Shown: positions 20,701 to 26,149 of the stretch, piece by piece
How positions within the stretch are numbered: the first letter of the stretch is position 1
Layout of the letters: every line of letters begins with the position of its first letter
From: Propionibacteriaceae bacterium
Lineage (GTDB): Bacteria; Actinomycetota; Actinomycetes; Propionibacteriales; Propionibacteriaceae
Direction: 5' to 3'
Assembly (NCBI GenBank): GCA_031265875.1
Contig: JAISCA010000025.1
Coordinates: 1 to 56,588, forward strand
Length of the DNA: 56,588 nucleotides
The notes under the pieces: generated by a model
The model's input: the letters and a program-made list of their open reading frames with translations, nothing else
Databases searched by the model: none
Told to the model about the DNA's origin: nothing
Position numbers and translations under genes: made by a program

Positions 20701-23668
20701 CGCCGGGCAGGAAGGTGACGGTGGCCGGGCTGTCGGTGACGTTATTCCAAGCGTTGTTGGCCCGGACCTGAGCCACCACGCCGTCAGTGTAAGTGGCGGC
20801 CACTGAGGACGTGATCAGGAAGGTGCAGACGCCGACGCTGTCGGTGACGCACTCGGTGACCGACGTGGCGCCGTCATGCAAGGACAGGTCGGTGGCCCCT
20901 TGGAGCCGAACGTGGATGTTGGGCAGGGGGACGTCTTCGGCCGTCACGACGGTGACGGTGCCAGTGATGTCGGTGCCGACCGTGGCGCTGGCGGAGCTGA
21001 GCTCCAGCTTCGACTTGTCCGGGTCCGGCGACTTGGTGAAGTTGACCAAGACGGTCAGGTCCTGACCGACGGTGGGCGTGAAGCTGAAGTTGCCAGTGGT
21101 GCCACTGGTCTCGTTGTAGGTCGGGCTGGCCACCAGAGTGCCGTCGCGGGTGTCCCGGATCTCGACGCTGTCGACCTGCCAGGAGGTGTTGGGCAGGACG
21201 ACGGAGATGGCCTTGGCGGTGTTGGCGACGGCCCCGGCGCCGACGCCGTAGACCTTGCTGGAACCGGCGGTGGTCAGAGTCTGGCCATCGATGGTGAAGG
21301 TGCCATTGCCGCCGTTGGAGACGGCCGCCACGCGGTAGGCGGAGTCCGCCACCTGGTAGCGGTAGTCCTCGACCTCACCGGTGGTGATCCAAGGCGAACC
21401 GGTGGTGGACTGGTACTGACTGGAAGCGTTGGTGGGCAGGGTGGCGGTCTGAGTCGAGACGTTGACCCGGAAGTTGACATACTGCGCCCCTGCCACCGGG
21501 GTGGTGACGTTGGAGGGGACGAAGGAACCCGAGGCGATGCCACCAGTGATGGTGGGCGTCCAGCGCGGGGTCGTGACCCAGGCGCCATTGCCGGTGGCGG
21601 CGGTGGCGGCGGAGATCCAGCCGGTGACCTGGGCGTTGGGCGAGCCGGCCAGCTGGCCGGAGACCTGGGCCTTGAGGTTGTCGTACTCACGCTGGGCGGC
21701 CAACACGCCGACCTGGTTGAGCGGGATGTGGGAGCCGTCGTAGGCCTCCATGTAGACGCCGTCGTCGGTGCTGTTGTGGGCGGCGTTGTCGACGGCGGTG
21801 GCGCTGTAGCGACCCAGGACGGAGCCCAGGAAGACGTTGGGCGACAGACCGACGATGTGGGCCGGGGTGCCGTTGGCGACGCTGGAAGGACCGGTGCCGG
21901 CGTCCGGGTAGGAGCCGAGCATGGTGATGCCGAAGTCGGCCGCCGGGATGTCGTCGGGCGACTGCAAGTTGAGGATGGAGTAGATGGCGACCTGGCTGAG
22001 GTCGGTCAGAGGGCTGTTGCCCGCGTCGGAGTAGGGAATGGGCAGGGCGCCCCGGCAGACGCCGGCCGTGGTCTGCATCACAGTGGCCTGGGCGTCGTAG
22101 TCGTAGCAAGCCGCCGTCAGGGTGTTGGTGCCCAGACCATAGGACGAGGTCGAGGTGCCGGCCCCGGCGTAGGTCTGGGCGGTGTTGACGCCGTACAGCT
22201 GAGGCCGGACCAACCGGAGCATGAACTGGCCCTTGCCGGACAGGATGAAGGAATAGTCACCATTGCCGGAGGTCTGACGGGTGCCGCGCAGGACCCAGGC
22301 CCCGGCGGAGTCCTTGGTGTAGAGGGCGATGGTCTGGTTGGCCACGCCCTCCTCCAGCTCCTCGCCTTCCTCGTTCTTGTCCAGGGAGCCGTTGGCGTTG
22401 GCGTCGTTGAAGACGCGGCCGGCCGCGACGTAGGCGGTCTGGGCCGAGGCCAGATCGAAGTAGGTGGAATCCGCATTGGCGTTGTCACCGTAGGGGATGT
22501 GGTAGACCATGCCGTCGAGGGGGTCGATGCGATAGATATCGCTGTTGCTGAGGTTACGCGCCAGATAGAGCTGGCCGTTGAGGAAGGCCATGCCGTAGAG
22601 GTTGCCTAAGTCAGAGGCGGCACCGCTGCCGTTGGCATAGTCGCCGGTGAAGTTCCAGGTGTCGGAGGCGGTGTCACCGGGATACAACATCTGGACGACG
22701 TTGTAGGTCCAGCCGGTCATGTGCCCGCCAGGCACCACCCGGACCAGATATATCCTGCGCTCGGTGCGGGTGCCGGTCAGCCAGGTCGGACGCCATTGGT
22801 TGCCGACCGCGGCCAGGCCCTGAACCAGGATGTAAGCGTTGCCGAAGCCGTCCAGCGCCATGTCGGAGGACACATTGCCGACACTGCTGCAGGTGGTGGA
22901 GGAGTTACCGAAGATATCGTCCGAGGCCGAGGCGGGCTGAATCGAGCCGGAGGCCCGATAGGTCCCGGTACTGGGGTTGTAGATCATCATGCGGTAGGCG
23001 CCGCCCTTACCGTTGAAGGCGTCGCACTCGCCGCCGGAGAAGAAGATCTCGCCGGTCTTCTGAATGACCTCGCCGCCGGACCAGTAATCATAGTGGTAGG
23101 GACCGTCAGCGCTGCCAGCGCCATGGGCCCGGGAGGGGGTGGGGACGCGCCAGGCGTGAGAGACGGTGTGGTTGGGGCCGAAGTATTGGACGCTGATCCA
23201 TTCGCCGCCAGTGGGCTGGGTGCCCACAGCATTAGTGATGCTGCCGTTATGGGCGTTCCAACCCCAGAAATAACCCGACGGATCGCCGGTGTAGACGCCG
23301 CCATCGACCGCCATGGTCTCGAGCCCGTCGCCACCACCGGAGCTGGTGGTCAGCCGGGTCATGGCATTCGAAGTGATCAGACCGGGCCAGTCAGTACCAG
23401 GGCCGTTGGTGGTCAGGCGGTAGATCCCCTGGTTGGAGTTATCCCGCACGGCGTAGACCGTGTTGGTGTCCCAGTCCACGCCGGTGCCCAAGGTGTGCTC
23501 GCCCCAGCCATAGGCGGGCGGATAGGCGGCCTCGGCCTCCTCTGTGGTCTGCCACTGTTGAGCCACTGTCACCCCCCCGACGGCGAGGGCGACCGCGGAG
23601 AGCCAGGCGACCGGCTTCCAGGCATGGCGCAAGGCACGACTGAGCTTAGTGGAGGGGGCGGAGGTCAT
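5735..23668 (-). CDS. Giant secreted multidomain Ig-like surface protein, paralog A (5,977 aa)
   Basis: One open frame of 5,977 codons; ATG 23668 is preceded by GGAAG. Approximate layout by residue: signal peptide 1-47 (hydrophobic AWLSAVALAVGG, AEA-A cleavage site); propeller-like head 48-415; SdrD/Cna-B-like domain 416-505 (AGRVFNDANANG); GEVED-like domain 573-770 (ends TTGEVEDYRY); a strand-rich linker; invasin/Big_1-like Ig modules 887-1537; three super-repeats of ~1,000 residues (1537-4515); seven Cys-containing ~138-residue modules (4515-5479); five ~90-residue Ig-like modules rich in GEPG and DxAGN motifs (5483-5927); then one hydrophobic helix and RRRREEDE. The tail resembles a sortase signal, but PVPTG replaces LPxTG, so attachment may be by the membrane helix alone. 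It is probably a very long adhesive stalk; partner unknown. It has its own promoter and terminator. Confidence 0.92.
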   Translation of the reverse strand: MTSAPSTKLSRALRHAWKPVAWLSAVALAVGGVTVAQQWQTTEEAEAAYPPAYGWGEHTLGTGVDWDTNTVYAVRDNSNQGIYRLTTNGPGTDWPGLITSNAMTRLTTSSGGGDGLETMAVDGGVYTGDPSGYFWGWNAHNGSITNAVGTQPTGGEWISVQYFGPNHTVSHAWRVPTPSRAHGAGSADGPYHYDYWSGGEVIQKTGEIFFSGGECDAFNGKGGAYRMMIYNPSTGTYRASGSIQPASASDDIFGNSSTTCSSVGNVSSDMALDGFGNAYILVQGLAAVGNQWRPTWLTGTRTERRIYLVRVVPGGHMTGWTYNVVQMLYPGDTASDTWNFTGDYANGSGAASDLGNLYGMAFLNGQLYLARNLSNSDIYRIDPLDGMVYHIPYGDNANADSTYFDLASAQTAYVAAGRVFNDANANGSLDKNEEGEELEEGVANQTIALYTKDSAGAWVLRGTRQTSGNGDYSFILSGKGQFMLRLVRPQLYGVNTAQTYAGAGTSTSSYGLGTNTLTAACYDYDAQATVMQTTAGVCRGALPIPYSDAGNSPLTDLSQVAIYSILNLQSPDDIPAADFGITMLGSYPDAGTGPSSVANGTPAHIVGLSPNVFLGSVLGRYSATAVDNAAHNSTDDGVYMEAYDGSHIPLNQVGVLAAQREYDNLKAQVSGQLAGSPNAQVTGWISAATAATGNGAWVTTPRWTPTITGGIASGSFVPSNVTTPVAGAQYVNFRVNVSTQTATLPTNASSQYQSTTGSPWITTGEVEDYRYQVADSAYRVAAVSNGGNGTFTIDGQTLTTAGSSKVYGVGAGAVANTAKAISVVLPNTSWQVDSVEIRDTRDGTLVASPTYNETSGTTGNFSFTPTVGQDLTVLVNFTKSPDPDKSKLELSSASATVGTDITGTVTVVTAEDVPLPNIHVRLQGATDLSLHDGATSVTECVTDSVGVCTFLITSSVAATYTDGVVAQVRANNAWNNVTDSPATVTFLPGDGRPDHSEMTVSPGVSLIVGDSSANTYTINVTVRDGDDNLKPNATVTFSYDALDGSAFDAGSGGLSATTATTDASGVASVTFSSTKPGSVRLHAQIPDPDNGNTLTGVTGSPQTRVYAVGPVTGDYTTFSVAPDDNLLDEIAVATLNLRDEYDNPVPDRTQDSLNITTGCASLSDFTEVGDGVYTFNLTATGDTVCDTEISVVPSTGLELAQDVIWRVPEPTDTYSDLTLSHTSQTVGQNVVATVTVRDQHDRPITGLPSTAVVLTSLPDDVSLTNFQELTSPGDEGKYTWDLTSEVAGLKDITAVVSSVTFNSAARQVTFVPDDPDETMSSFVVTPDSLQVQGTATATLWVKDQYGNGIPGVTPDLAYASSLTRLTGPVAGTGPNVGEYVWTLTTSTADTYTLTAKVPMPAAPDMELTDQVTFLIGGLGSVSFQLDPGSALVSDDAGATVEATVTVLDSTGVNGVPGLALDDLNLSYLKVVDPQDHSSWTASTNVQVVPGSFQEGANGVYTFQVYSTVVGDYEATASVQGIVNTTSPMVSFSAASPDDTNTSFGISPTTQVPGSQVTGTVTVQDAFGNPIDDLVAGDFDLDADGLTVVSGPTQTTPGVYTYVFSADVTRTYDPVVTVDTVTKTASVQYRFGDIDVNASLVTVNPPQQVVGQYVQITVTVKDSSAAHNLINNLTQSDFTVTATSQTPGVPNLTASFVSNNGDGTYTFNVTSRLVGPFAVQATVQGFLLNAHPPITFIAGGVCVTNCSPIDPTHITRAEMIVNDKLSDGNSQDQARIYAYDTYGNPVPNAPIVATAAAGNLALTPQTNSDVTGLDGTVVLSWTSLIQGVYTATVTADGLTPTVGGVLNQIRFTQTQPAEAILTITPDGPLTVGGTYTAEILVRDAQSTPLEGITVSFSAPFVPGSSNEPNPSATLSDLTCQTGLNGRCSVTLTSRIAGTYNVTATVPVQGQATHATNSPTPVTFTAGPVCVTACQPVDPTRITRVEVTKSGLPPGQTAEATVYAHDTFGNAVAATFNTSTTDSGLTIVTSSVTTGSDGTGILRYTSVVAGAHPADVVVDGQTPTGSPISLVFVANPGEPSNSYLTVTPVVPPADPQAVGGMYTITATVLDSTNVNRINGIPITFSGQPGLTFVNGVSSCTTTGTGATAGTCSVLVSSKEAKTFQVGATMPNAAGVQTALSNSPVEVTFRAGPICVSNCEETDPTKWSRVEIIKNGANFDGIDHDIVRVFAFDTYGNPVPGAAVASIPDGANLTVQPTIENTGTDGTSTIWYASTVAGSHGAHVTVGGLPPAGGWPVSLAFGSSIGDPDHSSFIIDPPGPLVVGTGSTSTYTITATVNDIFDQPVTGAVVTLRLGDGEVGPVWGGGQNVCTTVGGTCQVTLSSTKSGTYSISAAIQAGDIGTAQSRAWQADEVCAAPSGCTPVDPGLSAALRTRVVVDVDDQLADGSTPDSALLYAFDKWGNPVPSALVEPATTDSDLHIVSGTPGTNAQGVSRIQFTSTVAGPHVATVQVQGKTPTGSPITLNFKPGPISAAHTTWVIDPATQLPGQTVTGTLTLKDDQGNLIDGVAATEFSLVDDGLTVVSGPTAQGNGSGEYVYVFNASAAATYDTEVTVRSVTKTASVTYGYGEVDASASTVDISPTEQRAGQNIQVIITVKDVSPAHNPIPDLAQSAFTVSATSQVPADAPHLTGSFVSNNGDGTYTFTINSQLVGKFNVQATVNNVLLNDHPEATFIAGGVCVTNCTPVISSHVTRAEMVDNDQLSDGTSEDTARIYAYDTYGNAVSLANVRAQAAAGNAALMPQIATVQTGLDGTAMLAWTSLNEGVYTATVTVDGLDPATGVLSQIRFSQTQPDPTKSTLTVMPASPIVVGGTYTARAEVRDAQGTPLEGITVSFSAPFVPGSSNEPNPVANLSQQTCYTGLNGTCSITFTSKIAGVYAVYAKVPVQGQATNIQESPTNVAFIPGSVCVSNCQPVDPTRVTRVEVTKDSQRPNGVDEATVWAYDTYGNAVEGAAVSTTSNDSTLNVLTPNPQGGTGVDGTVVLQYSSAVAGAHPANVQVAYQTPTGSPITLNFLEGDVDPSKSFLTVTPVPSTATVPLIAGGTYTVTATVLDSTGLNRVNGVLITFSLPTGQPSGLAFVNNVNTCTTDGSGSTAGTCSVQVTSKVATTYQVRATMPNNVGGNADLSNSPVNVTFVAGPICVTACTPINPTDITRVVVTKNGAKFDGVDHNNARVYAYDAYGNPVSGAIVASTTTDSDLFIQPASTILATGADGTSTIWYASTAAGDHIANVTVGGLTPNASPITLSFGVGIGDRDRSSFTINPPGPLVVGTGSTSTYTITATVNDTFGAPVSGEVVTFELGENEVGPVWGGGLASCTTASGTCQVTLSSTKSGTYSINARLGTGPIGMAQSRAWQADEVCTQPNNCYPVDPSLPSEQRSRVVVGQDNSPADGSTPDKAWLYAFDKWGNPVPGALVEPATTDTDLRIVPGTPGTNDDGFSEIQFTSTVAGPHVATVQVQGKTPTGSPITLNFVPDQISAAHTTWVIEPANQIPGQQVTGTLTVKDAQNNSINDITAADISLVNGGLTVVSGPTFQGNGQYAYVFSATQTNTYNTELTVKGVVKTASVTYGYGSIDPNLSTVVINPTQQIAGQNVQVIVTVKDSSASHNPIPNLTQADFTVTATSQTPDTAPHLTGSFVSNNGDGTYTFYINSRLVGKFDVQATVNNVLLNAHPTATFVAGGVCVTNCTPVISSHVTRAEMIDNDRLSDGNSQDMARIYAYDTFGNAVSLANVRAQAATGNLALTPQTNTAQTRPDGTIELYWTSFSPGVYTATVTIDGLDPATGVLSQIRFNQTDPDPTKSVLTVTPAGPLTVGSSYTAQVLVRDAQGTLLQDVPVSFSAPFLPGSSTEPNPQASLSQQTCLTGANGTCSITVSSQIAGVYAVTATVPVNNQAKDVVNSPTDVTFIPGSVCVSNANPVVPGRVTRVEVTRDGLPPNDIAEATVWAYDCLGNAVSGAAVATDTIDPTLNIVTTGAYTGTDGTAKLQYSSAVAGPHQANVRVAGQTPTGSPITLNFVADPADPTQSFLTVTPTVTQVVEGVYTITATTLDSTGLNPVSGIPITFEGDPGLTFVGGVKNCTTDGTGTCFVQVTSTQAASFQVHANMPDALGTSRPLSNSPRTVTFDPGPICVTNCVSPDNTRVEIISNGANFDGIARDVVRVFARDTHGNPVPNAVVSSTTLDANLTIQPAGSGPESIQRTDANGTSTIWYTSTVAGDHIANVLVGGLTPNGSPVTLAFGSSIGDPDHSSFTFTPASPLVVGTGPDNTYTVSATVNDIYDAPVEGAVVTFKLGAGQSGPVWGGGVSACTTAADGTCQVTLSSTVSGSYSVAADLSGTRPIGQALPLAWQADEVCTEPDGCVPVNPTSPRSRVEVTTDNRAANGSTPDIATVYAYDKWGNPVPGALVESTTADPDLRILPGTEGTNDQGISVIRYTSLKARPHIAEVRVQGKTPTGSPITLNFKADTICVRPDCQDDDVDNDHRSRIVVYPDGATANGIVQDVANVYIFDGHGNPVPGAVVTQETADTDLTYQTTIEPTDANGLTTIWYTSTVADSHEARAYVEVEGVPVEIIFTPQPVPPAAGPAPLNYQSSPFEVTFITDGPCFLPSCQDPGVAYDRRSRIEVDPDNMTADGDAQDVANVYIFDGHGNPVVGAEVVQDTQDAALNAKPNADIAPTNSEGRTTIWYTSEEDGPHIAQAYYVSNGTNIEIMFPATPADPSLGTPPDTYQSSPFTVNFEAGPICLLPSCQDPDVPFARRTHIEVLPNDRIANGQDADLANVYIFDGHGNPIEGAVVTQSNNDASLSVQGPIDETDANGLTTIAYTTTVAGQHTARAYVEVNGVETEIKFPATPADPSLGTPPSTYQSSPFVMNFTPGEICVDPATGCQDDDVPFDKRSRIEVYPDNATADGVDQDKANVYIFDGHGNPIVGATITQSTDDARLTAQLNTDIEETDANGRTDIWYTSTQATGHTARAFVDINGVSTEIKFPATPADPSLGSPPTSYKSSPFIVTFLPGPICVDPSTGCQDDDVDNDHRSRIVVAPDGSKADGIIHDVANVYIFDGHGNPIQNAVITQEHSDPKLTVQPTSIERTDADGHTDIWYTSTLAGDHTANAYVTINGTRTPIVFTPQPEPPATGPAPDSYQSSPFTMNFQPGPPCFDEDCQNPGVPEDRRSRIVVDPDNVVADGIEHDVANVYLFDGEGNPVPGVRVQQSHNYPSLPSQNQDPYLTNQADDDIARTDANGHTDVWYATTVMGNYTNVTMEAEIGGQWVEIKYVPATPSSGLSMSSPFEMRFKAGPPCIGPDCVPDDSVPNDRRSRVVVNPDRMRSNGTEQDVAEVHLYDRWGNPTVGATVNQFMISPSLQLMTIPEPQSDATGFASYGYTSLVDGYLQAQAFVVIEGVQREVIFIPQPNSIVPPSYQSSPYILVFLDLEPPIAPVVTKPSDNESVSSDQPEFAGTGEPGATVTVTDDATGAVLCTATVGQDSHWVCETTGSLPDGDHTVTVIQEDAAGNPSDETVVHFDTDTDGPRPVIVRPSEGQHVNQSRPVVSGTNNAAGDQVVVSAGGANNVCTTTVAADLTWSCQLPNVLPDGQTTINVVATDRAGTLGNDRKDVVVDTVSPAPPTVTEPGPDEAINDNQPTVSGENGEPGNTVEVDAGGGNSCTAQVMADGTWSCQLPEVLPEGPTHIEVTETDQAGNESVPTVIEPVVDITDPDQVVVLSPTPGQWINDPTPEATGTAEPGSTVTVDAGDGNRCTVTADLDGAWSCSLPDPLPDGDHKIVVTATDPAGNTSPPVEVEFQVDTIDPPAPTVEGDEKHLDGTGEPGDTIEVTDKDGNQVCETVIDANGVWSCTPQIPVQPGDTITVVSTDPAGNTAETEYMIPIPVPTGADYGLPLIIGSGLAALLGAFFILLASRRRREEDEGAAPAV
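5890..7220 (-). repeat. Five C-terminal Ig-like modules of surface protein A
   Basis: Five consecutive ~85-95-residue modules share the core TGEPGxTVxVxD ... W(S/V)C ... LPDGxHxxxVxxTDxAGN. All carry a Cys pair, usually one Cys before a TxxxDGxW turn and one just after it. They resemble the Ig-like domains of Bap-type and other large bacterial adhesins. They form the membrane-proximal end of the stalk. Confidence 0.8.
7235..10125 (-). repeat. Seven ~410-bp modules (CQD/RSRI type) of surface protein A
   Basis: Seven copies start near 10125, 9720, 9300, 8900, 8480, 8060 and 7630. Consensus start CxxxxCQDxxV, then RSRIxVxPDxxxADGxxxDVANVYIFDGHGNPV, then TDANGxTxIWYTST and YQSSPFxxxF. Outer copies are more diverged than the inner ones, as expected if the array grew by internal duplication. 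Confidence 0.85.
10126..13069 (-). repeat. Super-repeat 3 of surface protein A
   Basis: Third copy of a ~1,000-residue block of about nine Ig-like modules. It begins at ISAAHTTWVIEPANQIPGQ and ends where the CQD-type modules begin. It keeps the order seen in copies 1 and 2: HTTWVI, SPTxQ, GGVCVTNC, RDAQGT, VCVSN, VLDST-like, GPICVT, VVGTG, ADEVC. Confidence 0.8.
13070..16075 (-). repeat. Super-repeat 2 of surface protein A
   Basis: Second copy of the ~3.0-kb block, starting at ISAAHTTWVIDPATQLPGQ. Module order is the same as in copies 1 and 3, and many stretches are near-identical in protein sequence, e.g. the GGVCVTNCTP start of its third module. Confidence 0.85.
16076..19060 (-). repeat. 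Super-repeat 1 of surface protein A
   Basis: First and most N-terminal copy of the ~3.0-kb block, starting at DTNTSFGISPTTQVPGS. It is more diverged from copies 2 and 3 than they are from each other, notably in its first module and in the GGVCVTNCSP and GPICVSNCEE module starts. This suggests that copies 2 and 3 are the younger duplication. Confidence 0.8.
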
Positions 23669-23759
23669 GGGTCTTCCGTTCTTCGTACTTCCTGGCGGAG
23701 GTTGCTCCTGGCTTGGGGTATGTCAAGGACTAGACGGGTCTCAACACACTCCTTTGGAG

Positions 23760-23788
23760 ACTCTAGTGGCATCGGTCGATCGAGGCAA
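23760..23788 (-). promoter_or_regulatory. Putative promoter of surface protein A
   Basis: On the minus strand -35 TTGCCT (23788-23783) and -10 TAGAGT (23765-23760) are separated by exactly 17 bp, giving a ~85-nt leader before ATG 23668. It lies in the divergent region shared with the M13 peptidase gene. Confidence 0.5.
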
Positions 23789-23879
23789 TACGTTCGGAGG
23801 GTCGTCCAGAAACTGCTTTCGGACGGCTCCCCGGCCGCACGGCCCATGGAGGAGGCGGAGCGGGCCGGACACCGGTCGC

Positions 23880-23885
23880 TAGGCT
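23880..23885 (+). promoter_or_regulatory. -10 element for a leaderless M13 peptidase transcript
   Basis: TAGGCT is followed by 6 nt and then ATG 23892, so transcription would start at the A of the start codon. No Shine-Dalgarno is seen. The same geometry precedes 28186, 28979 and 30866. Confidence 0.5.
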
Positions 23886-23891
23886 GAAGTC

Positions 23892-26006
23892 ATGGCAGCT
23901 TCGACTCTGATCCCCGATGATACTCACACTCCGGACCGAGTCCAAGACGATCTCTACCGACACGTCAACGGCCGCTGGTTGGCCGAGCAGACCATCCCAG
24001 CCGACAAACCGGCCACCGGGGTGTTCGAGCGGCTGCACGAGGCCAGCCAGGCGGCCGGACGGCGGATCTGCCAGGAGCTGGCCCAGCGCGGGGCCAGCGC
24101 CCCCGGCCCGGACGCGGAGGGGCCGGCGGGGCCGTCCGAACTCAACCCCGACCAAGCGCCAGCAGCCCCCTCCAGCGGCGGCGCGGAGGGGCCGGCGGTC
24201 AGGGCCGAGGAGGCCAGTTTGGGCCAATTGTGGCGCGACTTCATGGATCAGGCTGAGGTCGAGAGTTCAGGGGCCCGGCCCCTGGCCGACGGGCTGGCCC
24301 GGATCGAACGGATGACCGGCTTGGAGGAGCTGCGGGGCTGGCTGGGTTGGTCGGCCGGCGCCGGCCTGAGCTCCCTGATCGCCTTCGAAGTCGAGGCCGA
24401 CCCCGGCCAGCCCAGCCGCTACGTCCTCTTCGCCGCCCAGAGCGGCCTGGGCCTGCCGGACGAGTCCTATTACAAGCAGCCGGAGCACGAACCGGTGCGC
24501 CAGGCCTACCGCCGCTACCTGGCCCGGGCCCTGGAGCTGGCCGAGCGGGGCCGGGCGCTGATAAATGATGTCGTCCCCTCGGCCGAGCGGGACTGGCTGG
24601 AGGAACGGGCCGAGGCGGTCTGGCAGTTGGAGTGCGAGATCGCGGCCTGCCACTGGGACATCGTGCGGACGCGCGACCTAGTGGAGATGTATAACTTGCA
24701 GACCAGGGCCGAGCTGAGTCAGGCCGCTGGCGAGCTGGGCTGGGAGACCATCCTGAGCCAGGCCGGAGTCGGCCCGGCCGTCACCGAATTGGTCAACTGC
24801 CAGCCCAGCTTCTTCCCCCAGGTGGCCTCTCTGATGCGCCCGGACCGGCTGGCGGCCTGGCGGGACTGGGCCCGGGTGCGGCTGGTGACGGACCTGGCCC
24901 CCTTCTTGTCCGACGATTTCGTCCAGGCCCGCTTCGAGTTCTACGGTCGCGCTCTGATGGGCACCCCGGAGCTCAAGCCGCGCTGGAAGCGGGCGCTGGA
25001 GCTGGTCGAGGGGGCGATGGGCGAGACCCTGGGCCGGCTCTACGTCGAGCGTCACTTCCCGGCCCCGTACAAGGCCCAGGTCCAGGAACTGGTCTCCCAC
25101 CTGCTGCGGGCCTACCGCCAGTCGATCGTTGGCTTGGCTTGGATGAGCCAGGCCACCAAGCGGGAGGCCCTGGCCAAGCTGGACGGCTTCCGGGCCAAGA
25201 TCGGCTACCCCGAGCGCTGGCGCGACTATTCGGGGCTGGAGCTGGTGGCCGGCGACCTGGTGGGCAATGTGATCCGGGCCGGCCAGCACGAGACCGCCTA
25301 TCAACTGGGCAAGCTGACCGGGCCGGTCGACCCGGACGAGTGGCTGATGACGCCGCAGACGGTCAACGCCTACTACCACCCCCTGCGCAATGAGATCGTC
25401 TTCCCGGCCGCCATCCTGCAGCCGCCCTTCTTCGACCCGGCGGGGGACCCGGCCTGCAACTTCGGGGCCATCGGGGCCATCATCGGCCACGAGATCGGCC
25501 ACGGCTTCGACGACCAAGGCTCGACCACGGACGGCCAGGGCCGCCTGCGCGACTGGTGGACGACCCAGGACCGGGCCGGTTTCGAGGCCCGGACCAGCCG
25601 CCTGATCGAGCAGTACGCCGCCCTGTCCCCGGCCCAAACCCCCGGCCGCCAAGTCAATGGGGAACTCACCATCGGGGAGAACATCGGGGACTTGGGCGGG
25701 TTAGGTATCGCGTTGAAGGCCTGGCAGGCGGCCTGTGGGGCCGGGGCCGAGGGCGAAGCCGGGGCCGACCATCTAATCGACGGCCTGAGCGGGACTCAGC
25801 GCCTATTCATCAGCTGGGCCCGCTGCTGGGCCACCAAAGCCAGAGACGAGTACGTGGCCCAGCAACTGGCCCTAGACCCCCACTCCCCGCCCGAGTTCCG
25901 CTGCAACCAGCCAGCCCGTAACTTAGACGCCTTCCACGAGGCCTTCGACGTCCGGCCCGGGGATGGTATGTGGCTGGACCCAGCCGACCGAGTCACGATC
26001 TGGTGA
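23892..26006 (+). CDS. M13 (neprilysin/PepO-type) zinc metallopeptidase
   Basis: 704 residues, the usual length of bacterial M13 endopeptidases. The zinc site is complete: HEIGH at 533-537 within HEIGHGFDDQG, with the third ligand Glu in ENIGDLGG (596-603). The substrate-binding NAYY motif lies before it (VNAYYHPLRNEIVFPA), and the C-terminus has the usual CNQPARNLDAFHEAFDV and a final Trp. There is no signal peptide or N-terminal membrane segment, so it is probably cytoplasmic and degrades peptides. Residues ~63-108 form a Pro/Ala/Gly-rich insert (GAEGP-like units) not typical of the family. It is divergent from the surface-protein gene and stands alone, with no downstream partner. Confidence 0.93.
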   Translation: MAASTLIPDDTHTPDRVQDDLYRHVNGRWLAEQTIPADKPATGVFERLHEASQAAGRRICQELAQRGASAPGPDAEGPAGPSELNPDQAPAAPSSGGAEGPAVRAEEASLGQLWRDFMDQAEVESSGARPLADGLARIERMTGLEELRGWLGWSAGAGLSSLIAFEVEADPGQPSRYVLFAAQSGLGLPDESYYKQPEHEPVRQAYRRYLARALELAERGRALINDVVPSAERDWLEERAEAVWQLECEIAACHWDIVRTRDLVEMYNLQTRAELSQAAGELGWETILSQAGVGPAVTELVNCQPSFFPQVASLMRPDRLAAWRDWARVRLVTDLAPFLSDDFVQARFEFYGRALMGTPELKPRWKRALELVEGAMGETLGRLYVERHFPAPYKAQVQELVSHLLRAYRQSIVGLAWMSQATKREALAKLDGFRAKIGYPERWRDYSGLELVAGDLVGNVIRAGQHETAYQLGKLTGPVDPDEWLMTPQTVNAYYHPLRNEIVFPAAILQPPFFDPAGDPACNFGAIGAIIGHEIGHGFDDQGSTTDGQGRLRDWWTTQDRAGFEARTSRLIEQYAALSPAQTPGRQVNGELTIGENIGDLGGLGIALKAWQAACGAGAEGEAGADHLIDGLSGTQRLFISWARCWATKARDEYVAQQLALDPHSPPEFRCNQPARNLDAFHEAFDVRPGDGMWLDPADRVTIW

Positions 26007-26026
26007 GGTAGAGGCGTCAATTTCAA

Positions 26027-26088
26027 TCCGGCCGCCCGTCAGGGCGACCGGATCAGGGGCGCAGGACGGAGCCGCTCGCGGGCCAGGC
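26027..26088. repeat. Interspersed repeat R1, copy a
   Basis: A ~62-bp segment starting TCCGGCCGCCCGTCAGGGCG and containing GGACGGAGCCGCTCGCGGG. It matches 28650-28712 at roughly 90% by eye. It lies between the M13 stop codon and the HTH/PIN pair. A GCCC-GTCA-GGGC hairpin is inside. No coding sense was found. Confidence 0.7.
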
Positions 26089-26110
26089 AGGCGCACCGCC
26101 TGTTATGCTT

Positions 26111-26138
26111 ATTACGTTAGTTTCGATTATTGCGTTAA
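26111..26138. promoter_or_regulatory. Possible operator direct repeat before the HTH/PIN pair
   Basis: ATTACGTTAG (26111-26120) and ATTGCGTTAA (26129-26138) are imperfect direct repeats with an 18-bp period. They lie between a TATGCT -10-like hexamer (26104-26109) and the Shine-Dalgarno of the first gene. This is a plausible autoregulation site for a toxin-antitoxin operon. Confidence 0.3.
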
Positions 26139-26149
26139 GGAGGCTGATG

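Noticed and set aside
937-20806. Very long plus-strand open frames (937-4065, 10859-14437, 14525-16087, 17519-20806; up to 1,192 codons) opposite the surface-protein genes.
   Set aside because: They are mirror frames of GC-biased, repetitive codons (Gly/Asp/Arg/Val-rich, no domains, no start signals), while the minus frame has signal peptides, domain motifs and a terminator.
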